The notes under the pieces are model-generated. The model was not told where the DNA came from. It saw only the letters and a program-made list of their open reading frames with translations, and searched no databases. A program made the translations under genes and the position numbers. Positions 1 through 7,255 of a stretch of DNA of 9,679 nt are shown in pieces (position 1 is the first letter of the stretch; each line of letters begins with the position of its first letter). Source of the DNA: CAZXNF01 sp050741255 (GTDB lineage: Bacteria > Pseudomonadota > Gammaproteobacteria > Burkholderiales > SG8-41); NCBI GenBank assembly GCA_050741255.1, contig JBOIEQ010000159.1:1-9679 (forward strand), in the 5' to 3' direction.

Positions 1-64
1 CGCGCAGCGCGGCCATGACCAGCACGGCCGCGAAGAAGTAGAAGAGGATGGTCTGAAAAGTCAT
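1..64 (-). CDS. nuoJ: NADH-quinone oxidoreductase subunit J, N-terminus (partial)
   Basis: Only the first 21 codons are in the window; the gene continues beyond position 1. The visible protein begins MTFQTILFYFFAAVLVMAAL, a hydrophobic first membrane helix of the kind found at the start of NuoJ (ND6 family), a membrane subunit of the complex I proton-pumping arm. The identification rests on this short match plus its place directly after nuoI, which is the standard order. The ATG at 64..62 follows an A-rich stretch (AAAAAACAGTTTCT in mRNA sense) with no clear Shine-Dalgarno sequence, so translation may depend on readthrough or coupling from nuoI. Unusually, it is separated from nuoI by 98 bp filled mainly by a large inverted repeat. 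Confidence 0.9.
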   Translation of the reverse strand, partial: MTFQTILFYFFAAVLVMAALR

Positions 65-78
65 AGAAACTGTTTTTT

Positions 79-155
79 GCCGCCAAGACGCCAAGGGCGC
101 CAAGAACTGCTAATTTTGTTGTCGATTTCCTTGGCGCCCTTGGCGTCTTGGCGGC
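79..155. repeat. Perfect 26-bp inverted repeat between nuoI and nuoJ
   Basis: The arms at 79-104 and 130-155 are exact reverse complements (26 of 26) around a 25-nt loop. Each arm contains three copies of CGCCAAG (81-87, 89-95, 98-104 in the left arm) spaced 8 and 9 bp. In the nuo mRNA the hairpin starts 7 nt after the nuoI stop and ends 14 nt before the nuoJ start. It is followed in mRNA sense by an A run, not a U run, so it does not look like an intrinsic terminator for the operon. It resembles dispersed intergenic palindromes (REP-like). A role in mRNA stability or in setting nuoI/nuoJ expression is inference. Confidence 0.9.
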
Positions 156-162
156 TGATTTT

Positions 163-654
163 TCATCGGAACGCCGCGTCGGCCGTCCGGTCCTTCGCTA
201 TCTGTTCTTCATAGGCGTCGCCCACCGCCAGCAGCATCGGCTTGGTGTAGATCAGGTCACCGCGCTTTTCGCCGTGGTACTCGAGGATGCGCGTCTCGAC
301 GATGGAGTCCACCGGGCAGGATTCCTCGCAGAACCCGCAGAAAATGCACTTGGTCAGGTCGATGTCGTAGCGGGTCGTGCGGCGCGTGCCGTCGGGACGC
401 TGCTCGGACTCGATGGTGATGGCCAGCGCCGGGCACACCGCCTCGCACAGCTTGCACGCAATGCAGCGCTCTTCCCCGTTCGGGTAGCGGCGCAGCGCGT
501 GCAGGCCGCGGAAGCGCGGGCTCTGCGGGGTCTTTTCCTCGGGGAACTGCACCGTGATCTTGCGGGCGAACAGGTGCCGGCCGGTCAGGGCCATGCCCTT
601 GACCAGTTCCCACAAGAGGAAGGTGCGGAAGAAATCCTGGACGCGTTCGATCAT
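163..654 (-). CDS. nuoI: NADH-quinone oxidoreductase subunit I (8Fe ferredoxin-like)
   Basis: NuoI (TYKY/Nqo9 family) carries the two [4Fe-4S] clusters N6a and N6b that pass electrons from NuoG to NuoB in the peripheral arm. The 163-aa protein has the full set of ligands: C64, C67, C70, C74 in CIACKLCEAVCP and C103, C106, C109, C113 in CIFCGFCEESCP. The N-terminal 35 residues (ERVQDFFRTFLLWELVKGM) form the amphipathic segment that lies on the membrane arm. The length is that of the short alpha/betaproteobacterial and mitochondrial form; E. coli has 180 aa. The ATG lies 4 bp after the nuoH stop. A GGTGA overlapping that stop is a possible ribosome binding site, so it is probably translationally coupled to nuoH. 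No defects are seen. Confidence 0.98.
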   Translation of the reverse strand: MIERVQDFFRTFLLWELVKGMALTGRHLFARKITVQFPEEKTPQSPRFRGLHALRRYPNGEERCIACKLCEAVCPALAITIESEQRPDGTRRTTRYDIDLTKCIFCGFCEESCPVDSIVETRILEYHGEKRGDLIYTKPMLLAVGDAYEEQIAKDRTADAAFR

Positions 655-658
655 GGGG

Positions 659-1711
659 TCACCAGAGCCACCAGGCCGGGAACTGCATCCAGGCGCCGAC
701 GACGACGATCCACACCAGCGTCACCGGTATGAACACCTTCCAGCCCAGCCGCATGATCTGGTCGTAGCGGTAGCGCGGAAAGGTGGCGCGGAACCAGAGG
801 AAGGTGGTGGCGACGAAGAACACTTTCGCAAACAGCCACAGGACATGCGGGGCGCCCGCCACCGGCCACGACGCCGGAAACGGCGACAGCCAGCCGCCGA
901 GGAACATGAGGGAGGCCAGCATCGCCACCAGCAGGATGTTGATGTACTCCGCGATAAAGAACACGGCGAAGGTCATGCCGGAATATTCGACGTGGAAACC
1001 CGCGACGATCTCGGACTCTCCTTCCGCCACGTCGAAGGGCGCGCGGTTGGTCTCCGCCACGCCGGCGATGATGTAGACCAGGAACAGCGGCAGCAGCGGC
1101 AGCCAGAACCAGCTCAGCAGCCCGGCCTCGCCGCCCTGGCGGTTCACGATGTCCACCAGGTTCAGGCTGCGGCCCGCCATCAGCACGCCCACCAGCGCGA
1201 AACCCATCGCGATCTCGTAGGCGACGATCTGCGCCGCCGAGCGCAGCGCGCCGAGGAAGGCGTATTTCGAATTGGAGGCCCAGCCGGCGATGATCACGCC
1301 GTACACTCCCATCGAGGTGATCGCCATGATGTAGAGCAGGCTCGCGTCGATGTTCGCGAACACCGCTTCGGGCGTGAACGGCACCACTGCCCACGCCGCG
1401 ATCGCCATCGTCACCGAGATGACGGGCGCGAGCAAAAACAGGAGCTTGCTCGAGCCCGACGGAATGATGATTTCCTTCGCCAGCAGCTTGATGCCGTCGG
1501 CGATCGGCTGCAGCAGCCCCAGCGGACCCACCCGGTTGGGGCCGATCCGCACCTGCACGTAGCCGATGAACTTGCGCTCCCACAGCGTGAGATAGGCGAA
1601 GGTCAGCATGAGGCCGACGACCAGGACGAAGATCTTGATCAGCGTCCACAGGGCGCCGCCCCAGGTCGGCCCGAGCAGGTCGCCAAACAGGGCGCCGATC
1701 GTTGCGTCCAT
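659..1711 (-). CDS. nuoH: NADH-quinone oxidoreductase subunit H (ND1 family)
   Basis: NuoH is the membrane subunit that forms the quinone chamber and joins the peripheral arm to the proton-pumping arm. The 350-aa protein is mostly hydrophobic, with about eight predicted membrane helices (roughly 20-43, 88-111, 123-143, 160-180, 200-219, 246-270, 288-307, 324-342). Family signatures are present: ERKFIGYVQVRIGPNRVGP (45-63), the acidic loop AETNRAPFDVAEGESEIVAG (219-238), which lines the quinone path, and FLWFRATFPRYRYDQIMRLG (304-323). Its ATG overlaps the nuoG stop by one base (TGATG). AAGGTGG lies about 9 nt upstream inside nuoG, which fits translational coupling. The length is usual and no truncation is seen. 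Confidence 0.98.
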   Translation of the reverse strand: MDATIGALFGDLLGPTWGGALWTLIKIFVLVVGLMLTFAYLTLWERKFIGYVQVRIGPNRVGPLGLLQPIADGIKLLAKEIIIPSGSSKLLFLLAPVISVTMAIAAWAVVPFTPEAVFANIDASLLYIMAITSMGVYGVIIAGWASNSKYAFLGALRSAAQIVAYEIAMGFALVGVLMAGRSLNLVDIVNRQGGEAGLLSWFWLPLLPLFLVYIIAGVAETNRAPFDVAEGESEIVAGFHVEYSGMTFAVFFIAEYINILLVAMLASLMFLGGWLSPFPASWPVAGAPHVLWLFAKVFFVATTFLWFRATFPRYRYDQIMRLGWKVFIPVTLVWIVVVGAWMQFPAWWLW

Positions 1712-4077
1712 CAGACGGCCACCTTCTGCTGCGCGGCGACGCGCGTGAGCTGCACGGGCGCCGCGGGATCCCCCAGCGCTGCCGTATCCGCGGACGCCAG
1801 CGCCACGCGCACGCAGTTCGCGGGCAGGCGGTCGTCCCGAACCGCAGACAACGTGACGGTGCCGCCGCCCTGCGTCACGGTCAGGAAATCGCCGTCCTGC
1901 AGCCCCAGTTGCGCGTACAGTGCGCCGGGGAGGGACGCCACCGGCGGCAGGGCATCGCGGGTCTGCTGCAACGACAGCGCCCGGCGCACGATGGCGTCGG
2001 CGGCGTAGATCGGAACTTCCGCGATGCGCTCCATGCCGGATGTCGCGGCGGGGAGACTCACTGGCCCCGTCTGCAGCCCGTTGTCGAGCCGGCCGGCGAG
2101 CTTGCCGTCGGCGATCGCCTCGCGGCGCGCATCCTCGCTGGAATTCTGCTCGAAGCCGGCGACCCCCAGCAGGTTGCCGAGCACGCGCAGCACCTTCCAG
2201 GCCGGGCGCGTCTCTTCCAGCGGCTTCACGACCGCGGCAAAGCTTTGCACGCGGCCTTCCGTGGACACGAAAGTGCCGCTGGTTTCGCTGAACGGCGCGA
2301 TGGGCAGCAGGACGTGGGCGTAATCCGTCGCATGGTGTTTGTAGGGCGACAGCGCCACGACGAATTCGGCCTGCTTCATGGCCGCGATGGCCTGCACCGG
2401 ATCCGCGCAGTCCAGCTCCGGCTCAACGCCGAGCAGCACGTAGGCCTTGCGCGGCTCCGCGAGCATGCGCTTGGCGCCGAGGCCATCCTTGCCCGGCACC
2501 GCGTTGGCCAGGTAAGCGCCGACACTGTTGGCCGCCTCGCCGAGGAAACCAAAGCGGATGCCTAGGATGCCGGCGAGCGCCTGGGCCAGCGCGTGCAGCA
2601 ATGCAGCCTGCGGGTGATGCTCGGCGAAGTTGCCGAGGAAGACGCCTGCGGCCTTGCCGGAGGCGAGACTGGCGGCCATCGCTTTCGCCGCCTCACCCGG
2701 CTGGGCGGACGCGAGCGCGGCGGACAGCTCTGCGGGAACCGCGACGCCTTTGAGTGCGGCGGCGGCCTTCACGACCTCGGCCAGCGCCGCCGGCAGGTGC
2801 GACGGCGCCACGATGAACTTGTGCGCAACAGGCATCAGCAGATCATCGTCGACCGCGTGGAGAATGGACAACTGGGCGCCCTTCTTCACCGCCTGACGCA
2901 GGCGGCTCGCGAGCAGCGGGTGATCCTTGCGCAGCGTGCTGCCGACCACCAGCGCGCGGTCGAGCTGCGCGAATTCGGCGATCTTCATGCCAAGCCACGG
3001 CGCACCCGCGCGCTTGCCGTCGGCGGACACGTCGGTCTGGCGCAGACGGCTATCGATGTTTTCCGAACCAAACCCGCGCGCGAGCTTCGCCAGCAGGTGC
3101 AGTTCCTCAAGGGTCTGGTGCGGCGTGGCGAGTACGCCGATCGCACCGGCGCCGTGCTGCGCCTTCGCGCGCTTGAGTCCCGTGGCGACGGCGTCCAGCG
3201 CGACGACCCAATCCACTTCGCGCCACTGTCCGCCCTCTTTCACCATGGGGCGCAGCAGGCGCGTCGGTGAATTCAGGCCTTCGTAGGAGAAGCGGTCCTT
3301 GTCGGACAGCCAGCATTCGTTGACGTCCTCGTTCACGCGCGGCAGCACGCGCATGACTTCGTTCTGCTTGACCTGCACCGTCAGGTTGGCGCCGAGGCCG
3401 TCGTGCGGGCTGACGGAGGGCCGGCGCGTCAGTTCCCAGGTGCGGGCGCTGTAGCGGAACGGCTTGGAGGTCAGCGCGCCGACCGGGCACAGGTCGATCA
3501 TGTTGCCGGACAACTCCGAGTCCACGGTGCGGCCGACGAAGGACATGATCTCCGAGTGCTCGCCGCGCCCGCCCATGCCGAGTTCCATGACGCCGGCGAT
3601 TTCCTGGCCGAAGCGCACGCAGCGCGTGCAGTGGATGCAGCGCGACATTTCCTCGGCGGACACCAGCGGGCCGATGTCCTTGTGGAACACCACCCGCTTG
3701 GGTTCCTGGTAGCGCGAGCCGCTGCCGCCGTAGCCGACCGCGAGATCCTGCAACTGGCATTCGCCGCCCTGGTCACAGATCGGGCAGTCGAGCGGATGGT
3801 TGATGAGCAGAAACTCCATCACCCCCTTCTGCGCCTGCACGGCCTGGGCGGAATGCGTCCACACCTTCATGCCGTTCGTCACCGGCGTCGCGCAGGCCGG
3901 CAGCGGCTTGGGCGCCTTCTCGACCTGCACGAGGCACATGCGGCAGTTGGCCGCGATGGACAGTTTCTCGTGGTAGCAGAAGTGCGGCACGTAGATGCCG
4001 AGCTTGTTGGCGGCGACCATCACCATGCTGCCGTCGGGCACTTCGACCGGTTTGCCGTCGATTTCGAGCTGGGCCAT
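1711..4077 (-). CDS. nuoG: NADH-quinone oxidoreductase subunit G (Fe-S / molybdopterin-fold)
   Basis: NuoG (75-kDa/Nqo3 family) is the long electron wire of the NADH module. In the 788-aa protein the [2Fe-2S] N1b ligands are C34, C45, C48 and C62. The His-ligated N5 cluster is H94, C98, C101 and C107 (HPLDCPICDQGGEC). The N4 cluster is C147, C150, C153 and C197. From about 220 to 690 follows a molybdopterin-oxidoreductase fold that does not bind cofactor in complex I. The CxxCxxxC ligands of the extra N7 cluster found in E. coli and Thermus are absent (SVSPHDGLGANL at that place). Residues 430-490 are Ala-rich. The ATG is 12 bp after the nuoF stop with no convincing SD; a three-codon ORF fills the gap. 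Shorter than E. coli NuoG (about 908 aa), normal for this lineage. Confidence 0.97.
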   Translation of the reverse strand: MAQLEIDGKPVEVPDGSMVMVAANKLGIYVPHFCYHEKLSIAANCRMCLVQVEKAPKPLPACATPVTNGMKVWTHSAQAVQAQKGVMEFLLINHPLDCPICDQGGECQLQDLAVGYGGSGSRYQEPKRVVFHKDIGPLVSAEEMSRCIHCTRCVRFGQEIAGVMELGMGGRGEHSEIMSFVGRTVDSELSGNMIDLCPVGALTSKPFRYSARTWELTRRPSVSPHDGLGANLTVQVKQNEVMRVLPRVNEDVNECWLSDKDRFSYEGLNSPTRLLRPMVKEGGQWREVDWVVALDAVATGLKRAKAQHGAGAIGVLATPHQTLEELHLLAKLARGFGSENIDSRLRQTDVSADGKRAGAPWLGMKIAEFAQLDRALVVGSTLRKDHPLLASRLRQAVKKGAQLSILHAVDDDLLMPVAHKFIVAPSHLPAALAEVVKAAAALKGVAVPAELSAALASAQPGEAAKAMAASLASGKAAGVFLGNFAEHHPQAALLHALAQALAGILGIRFGFLGEAANSVGAYLANAVPGKDGLGAKRMLAEPRKAYVLLGVEPELDCADPVQAIAAMKQAEFVVALSPYKHHATDYAHVLLPIAPFSETSGTFVSTEGRVQSFAAVVKPLEETRPAWKVLRVLGNLLGVAGFEQNSSEDARREAIADGKLAGRLDNGLQTGPVSLPAATSGMERIAEVPIYAADAIVRRALSLQQTRDALPPVASLPGALYAQLGLQDGDFLTVTQGGGTVTLSAVRDDRLPANCVRVALASADTAALGDPAAPVQLTRVAAQQKVAV

Positions 4078-4078
4078 G

Positions 4079-4090
4079 TCAGTGCAGCAT
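4079..4090 (-). other. Three-codon mini-ORF (M-L-H) bridging nuoF and nuoG
   Basis: The nuoF stop overlaps an ATG (TGATG). That ATG opens a frame of ATG CTG CAC TGA, and one base later comes the nuoG ATG. The mini-frame is out of frame with nuoG (13 nt offset). A ribosome finishing nuoF could restart here, stop at once and be placed on the nuoG start, which has no good SD of its own. The arrangement is directly visible; the coupling role is inference and it may be chance. Confidence 0.4.
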
Positions 4091-5409
4091 CAGAAGTAAG
4101 GGGCGACCAGGCACTGCTTGTGGTCGATGTGGTACTGGAATTCGTCGCGGTAATGCTTGATGAAGGCGCGCACCGGCATTGCCGCCGCGTCGCCCAGCGC
4201 GCAAATGGTGCGGCCCTGGATGTTGTCCGCCACGGAGTTCAGCAGGTCCAAATCCTCCTGCCGCCCCTGCCCGTGCTCGATGCGATGGACCATGCGCCAC
4301 AGCCAGCCGGTGCCCTCGCGGCAGGGCGTGCACTGGCCGCAGGACTCCTCGAAATAGAAATAGGACAGCCGCAGCAGCGACTTCACCATGCAGCGCGTCT
4401 CGTCCATCACGATCACGGCGCCGGAACCCAGCATGGAACCCGCCTTGGCGATGGAGTCGTAGTCCATGTCGGTCGCCATCATGATGTCGGCCGGCAGCAC
4501 GGGCATCGAGGAGCCGCCCGGGATGACCGCTTTGAGCTTCTTCCCGTCGCGCATGCCGCCCGCCATCTCGAGCAGCTTGGCAAACGGCGTGCCGAGAGGG
4601 ATCTCGAAATTGCCCGGCCGCGCGACGTCGCCGGAGATCGAAAACAGCTTGGTGCCGCCGTTGTTCGGCTTGCCCAGCTCCAGGTACTTTTCGCCGCCGT
4701 TGATGATGATCCACGGCACCGCCGCGAAAGTCTCGGTGTTGTTGATCGTGGTCGGCTTGCCATAGAGCCCGAAGCCCGCCGGGAAGGGCGGCTTGAAGCG
4801 CGGCTGGCCCTTCTTGCCTTCCAGCGATTCGAGCAGCGCGGTCTCTTCGCCGCAGATGTAGGCGCCAAAACCATGATGCGCGTGCAGCTGGAAACTGAAA
4901 TCGCTGCCGAGAATGTGGTCACCGAGGTAGCCGGCGGCGCGGGCCTCGTCCAGGGCCTCCTCGAAGCGCTCGTAGGCATCCCAGATTTCGCCGTGGATGT
5001 AGTTGTAGCCGACGGTGATGCCCATCGCGTAGGCGCCGATCGCCATCCCCTCGATCAGGATGTGCGGGTTGTAGCGCAGGATGTCGCGGTCCTTGAAGGT
5101 GCCCGGCTCGCCCTCGTCCGAATTGCACACGAGGTACTTCTGGCCGGCGTACTTCTCCTTCGGCGGCATGAAGCTCCACTTGAGGCCGGTCGGGAAGCCC
5201 GCGCCGCCGCGCCCGCGCAACGCGGACTTCTTGAGCGTATCGATCACCGTCGCCGGGGGAATCTTCTCGGCGATGATTTTTTTCAGCGCCTGATAGCCGC
5301 CGCGGGACTCGTAGTCCGCGAGGCGCCAGTTGGTGCCGTCGAGCCCGCCGAGGATGATCGCGGCGGGACCGAAAATGCTGGTGGCGAACGGCGGTACGGG
5401 CAGGCCCAT
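4090..5409 (-). CDS. nuoF: NADH-quinone oxidoreductase subunit F (NADH/FMN-binding)
   Basis: NuoF (51-kDa/Nqo1 family) oxidises NADH through FMN and passes electrons to cluster N3. In the 439-aa protein, the Gly-rich nucleotide loop is at 65-73 (RGRGGAGFP). KYLVCNSDEGEPGTFKDRD (91-109) and GAYICGEETALLESLEGKKG (182-201) are FMN/NADH signatures. N3 is ligated by C357, C360, C363 (ESCGQCTPC) and C403 (TICALGD). The frame stays open upstream to 5904, but that part overlaps nuoE and is not homologous. The ATG at 5409 fits the family N-terminus, overlaps the nuoE stop by one base (TAATG) and has GGGGAG 8 nt upstream, so it is chosen as the start. Complete, no missing ligands. The stop is at 4092..4090. 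Confidence 0.98.
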   Translation of the reverse strand: MGLPVPPFATSIFGPAAIILGGLDGTNWRLADYESRGGYQALKKIIAEKIPPATVIDTLKKSALRGRGGAGFPTGLKWSFMPPKEKYAGQKYLVCNSDEGEPGTFKDRDILRYNPHILIEGMAIGAYAMGITVGYNYIHGEIWDAYERFEEALDEARAAGYLGDHILGSDFSFQLHAHHGFGAYICGEETALLESLEGKKGQPRFKPPFPAGFGLYGKPTTINNTETFAAVPWIIINGGEKYLELGKPNNGGTKLFSISGDVARPGNFEIPLGTPFAKLLEMAGGMRDGKKLKAVIPGGSSMPVLPADIMMATDMDYDSIAKAGSMLGSGAVIVMDETRCMVKSLLRLSYFYFEESCGQCTPCREGTGWLWRMVHRIEHGQGRQEDLDLLNSVADNIQGRTICALGDAAAMPVRAFIKHYRDEFQYHIDHKQCLVAPYF

Positions 5410-5897
5410 TACTTCAGCTCCCCGATCAGCTTGTCGAGGGCATCCGGCGTCATCGCGCAGCGCATCTCGCGGTCGTTGACGATCACCACCGGTGCGTCGC
5501 CGCAGGCGCCCATGCACTCGCCTTCCCTGAGTGTGAAACAGCCATCGCCGGTCGTCTCGCCGAATCCCACCCCGAGCTTCTTCTTCAGGTGCTCGGCGGC
5601 ATGCGTGGCACCCTGCAGTGCGCACGGCAGGTTGGTGCAGATCGCGAGCTTGTACTTCCCGACCGGCTTCAGGTTGTACATGGTGTAGAAGCTCGCCACC
5701 TCGTAAACCGCGATCGGCGTCATGCCGAGTACCGCCGCCACGAAATCCATGGTCTCCGTGGACAGCCAGCCCTTTTCCTTCTGGGCGATGGCGAGCGCGG
5801 CCATCACCGCCGACTGTTTCTGGTCGGACGGGTACTTGGCGACCTCGCGCTCGATCTTCTCGAGCGATTCGGGCGACAGGACCATGGGGGCGTTCAC
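5409..5897 (-). CDS. nuoE: NADH-quinone oxidoreductase subunit E (2Fe-2S)
   Basis: NuoE (24-kDa/Nqo2 family) is a thioredoxin-fold [2Fe-2S] protein holding cluster N1a beside NuoF. The 162-aa protein has an N-terminal helical part (residues 8-75, with YPSDQKQSAVMAALAIAQKE) and then the four ligands C87 and C92 (CTNLPC) and C128 and C132 (CMGAC). The start is taken as GTG at 5897. It overlaps the nuoD stop in a GTGA and has GGGGAG 8 nt upstream. The next in-frame ATG, at 5885, would lie 20 nt from that site and lose four residues. It is coupled at its far end to nuoF by TAATG. The length is normal for proteobacteria. Confidence 0.97.
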   Translation of the reverse strand: MNAPMVLSPESLEKIEREVAKYPSDQKQSAVMAALAIAQKEKGWLSTETMDFVAAVLGMTPIAVYEVASFYTMYNLKPVGKYKLAICTNLPCALQGATHAAEHLKKKLGVGFGETTGDGCFTLREGECMGACGDAPVVIVNDREMRCAMTPDALDKLIGELK

Positions 5898-7147
5898 CGG
5901 TCAATCTCCCCGAAGACGATGTCGAGGGTCCCGATCATGGCCACCACGTCGGCGATCATGTGGCCGCGCGACATTTCGTCCAGCGCCGCCAGATGCGGGA
6001 AGCCCGGTGCGCGGATCTTCACGCGGTACGGCTTGTTGGCGCCGTCGGACACCAGGTAGATGCCGAATTCGCCCTTGGGGTGCTCGACGGCGGCGTAAGC
6101 CTCGCCGGCCGGCACGTGCATGCCTTCGGTGAAGAGCTTGAAGTGGTGGATCAGCTCTTCCATGTTCTCTTTCATGGCGAGCCGCGACGGCGGGGCGACC
6201 TTGTGGTTGTCGACGATGACGGGGCCGGGATTCTTGCGCAGCCAGTCGATGCACTGTTTGACGATGCGGTTGGACTGGCGGAATTCCTCGATGCGCACCA
6301 GGTAGCGGTCGTAGCAGTCACCGTTGACGCCCACCGGGATGTCGAAGTCCATGCGGTCGTAGACCTCATAGGGTTGCTTCTTGCGCAGGTCCCAGGCGAT
6401 GCCGGAGCCGCGCAGCATGGGGCCGGTGAAGCCCAGTGCCTTGGCGCGCTCCGGGGACACCACGCCGATGCCGACCGTGCGCTGCTTCCAGATGCGGTTG
6501 TCGGTCAGCAGGGTTTCGTATTCGTCCACGTATTTCGGGAAGCGGTTGACGAAGTCCTCGATGAAGTCGAGCAGCGAACCCTGGCGGTTCGCGTTCATGT
6601 CCTTCATCGTGGCGGCGTTGCGCGTGTGCTGCGCTTCATACTGCGGCATGCGGTCCGGCAGGTCGCGGTAGACGCCGCCCGGGCGGTAATAGGCGGCATG
6701 CATGCGCGCGCCGGAGACCGCCTCGTAGCAGTCCATCAGGTCTTCGCGCTCGCGGAAGGCGTAGAGGAACACCGTCATCGCGCCGATATCGAGCGCGTGC
6801 GCGCCCAGCCACAGCAGGTGGTTGAGGATGCGCGTGAGTTCGTCGAACATGACCCGGATGTACTGGGCCCGGACCGGCACCTCGATGCCGACGAGTTTCT
6901 CGATCGCCATCACGTAGGCATGCTCGTTGACCATCATCGACACGTAGTCGAGTCGGTCCATGTAGGGCACGGACTGGATGAAGGTGCGGTGCTCGGCGAG
7001 CTTCTCGGTCGCGCGGTGCAGCAGGCCGATATGCGGGTCGGCACGCTCGATGACTTCGCCGTCGAGTTCCAGCACCAGGCGCAGCACGCCGTGGGCCGCC
7101 GGGTGCTGCGGCCCAAAGTTCATGGTGTAGTTGCGAATTTCAGCCAT
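5894..7147 (-). CDS. nuoD: NADH-quinone oxidoreductase subunit D (49-kDa quinone-site subunit)
   Basis: NuoD (Nqo4 family, related to the large subunit of [NiFe] hydrogenases) forms the quinone-reduction site with NuoB. With the ATG at 7147 the protein has 417 aa, the usual proteobacterial length. It opens MAEIRNYTMNFGPQHPAAHG. H19 and Y68 occupy the positions of the quinone-contacting His and Tyr known in Thermus Nqo4. RPGGVYRDLPD (155-165), RGSGIAWDLRKKQPYEVYD (246-264) and the C-terminal TLDIVFGEIDR are family features. An open frame continues upstream to 7189 but is not NuoD-like. No SD is visible before 7147; instead the ATG lies in one arm of a perfect 22-bp inverted repeat (7104-7165). 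A duplicated nuoD start lies 151 bp upstream. The 3' end overlaps nuoE by 4 nt. Confidence 0.97.
   Translation of the reverse strand: MAEIRNYTMNFGPQHPAAHGVLRLVLELDGEVIERADPHIGLLHRATEKLAEHRTFIQSVPYMDRLDYVSMMVNEHAYVMAIEKLVGIEVPVRAQYIRVMFDELTRILNHLLWLGAHALDIGAMTVFLYAFREREDLMDCYEAVSGARMHAAYYRPGGVYRDLPDRMPQYEAQHTRNAATMKDMNANRQGSLLDFIEDFVNRFPKYVDEYETLLTDNRIWKQRTVGIGVVSPERAKALGFTGPMLRGSGIAWDLRKKQPYEVYDRMDFDIPVGVNGDCYDRYLVRIEEFRQSNRIVKQCIDWLRKNPGPVIVDNHKVAPPSRLAMKENMEELIHHFKLFTEGMHVPAGEAYAAVEHPKGEFGIYLVSDGANKPYRVKIRAPGFPHLAALDEMSRGHMIADVVAMIGTLDIVFGEIDR
5906..5911 (-). promoter_or_regulatory. Shine-Dalgarno of nuoE, deciding the GTG start
   Basis: GGGGAG in mRNA sense lies 8 nt before the GTG at 5897 and 20 nt before the alternative ATG at 5885. 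It sits inside the last codons of nuoD, as expected for a coupled start. Confidence 0.65.
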
Positions 7148-7165
7148 GAACTTTGGGCCGCAGCA
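7104..7165. repeat. Perfect 22-bp inverted repeat spanning the nuoD start codon
   Basis: The arms 7104-7125 and 7144-7165 are exact reverse complements separated by 18 nt. The 7104-7125 arm is nuoD coding sequence (codons 8-15, around MNFGPQH). The 7144-7165 arm lies just upstream and takes in the nuoD ATG (7147..7145). In the mRNA it would form a very stable hairpin with the start codon paired near the loop. The upstream arm therefore appears to be an inverted copy of nuoD sequence. A GCGGCCC core makes the stem strong. Confidence 0.93.
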
Positions 7166-7180
7166 AATCGTATTGGCGGG

Positions 7181-7221
7181 CCACAACACGCCGGGCGCGC
7201 AAGCGCACGGGCTTGTTGCGG
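7181..7221. other. Imperfect stem-loop in the nuoC-nuoD insert
   Basis: The arms 7181-7194 and 7208-7221 pair at 11 of 14 positions around a 13-nt loop. On its own this would be weak evidence. It is listed because it lies between two better stem-loops in the same unexplained 150-bp insert. Confidence 0.45.
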
Positions 7222-7228
7222 CGGAGAC

Positions 7229-7255
7229 TGACCTTTGCGCACAGCGCCAAGGTCA
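7229..7255. other. Compact stem-loop in the nuoC-nuoD insert
   Basis: The arms 7229-7240 and 7244-7255 pair at 11 of 12 positions around a three-base ACA loop. No U run follows in the direction of nuo transcription, so it is not a typical intrinsic terminator. In the mRNA it lies about 41 nt after the duplicated nuoD start. Confidence 0.65.

Noticed and set aside
79..163. Intrinsic terminator in the nuo operon
   Set aside because: The T run follows the hairpin only on the plus strand, where there is no gene. In nuo mRNA sense an A run follows.
554..2008. A 484-codon plus-strand open frame over nuoH and the end of nuoG
   Set aside because: Extreme His/Arg/Gln bias, antisense to a clear NuoH; no motif.
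1711..4077. Loss of cluster N7 ligands in NuoG as an anomaly
   Set aside because: Many bacterial and all mitochondrial homologues lack N7; it is the normal state outside certain lineages.
3403..5688. A 761-codon open frame on the plus strand, antisense to nuoG, nuoF and nuoE
   Set aside because: It lies opposite genes with full family motifs and is rich in His, Arg, Ala and Gln, typical of the complementary frame of GC-rich coding DNA. It has no recognisable domain.
5410..5904. Longer nuoF with a start at 5904
   Set aside because: The extra 165 codons overlap nuoE in another frame and are not NuoF-like. The ATG at 5409 has a good SD and a TAATG overlap.
7148..7189. nuoD starting at 7189 (14 extra residues)
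   Set aside because: The extra sequence (MLWPANTICCGPKF) is unlike NuoD and lies in the insert. The family N-terminus begins at 7147.
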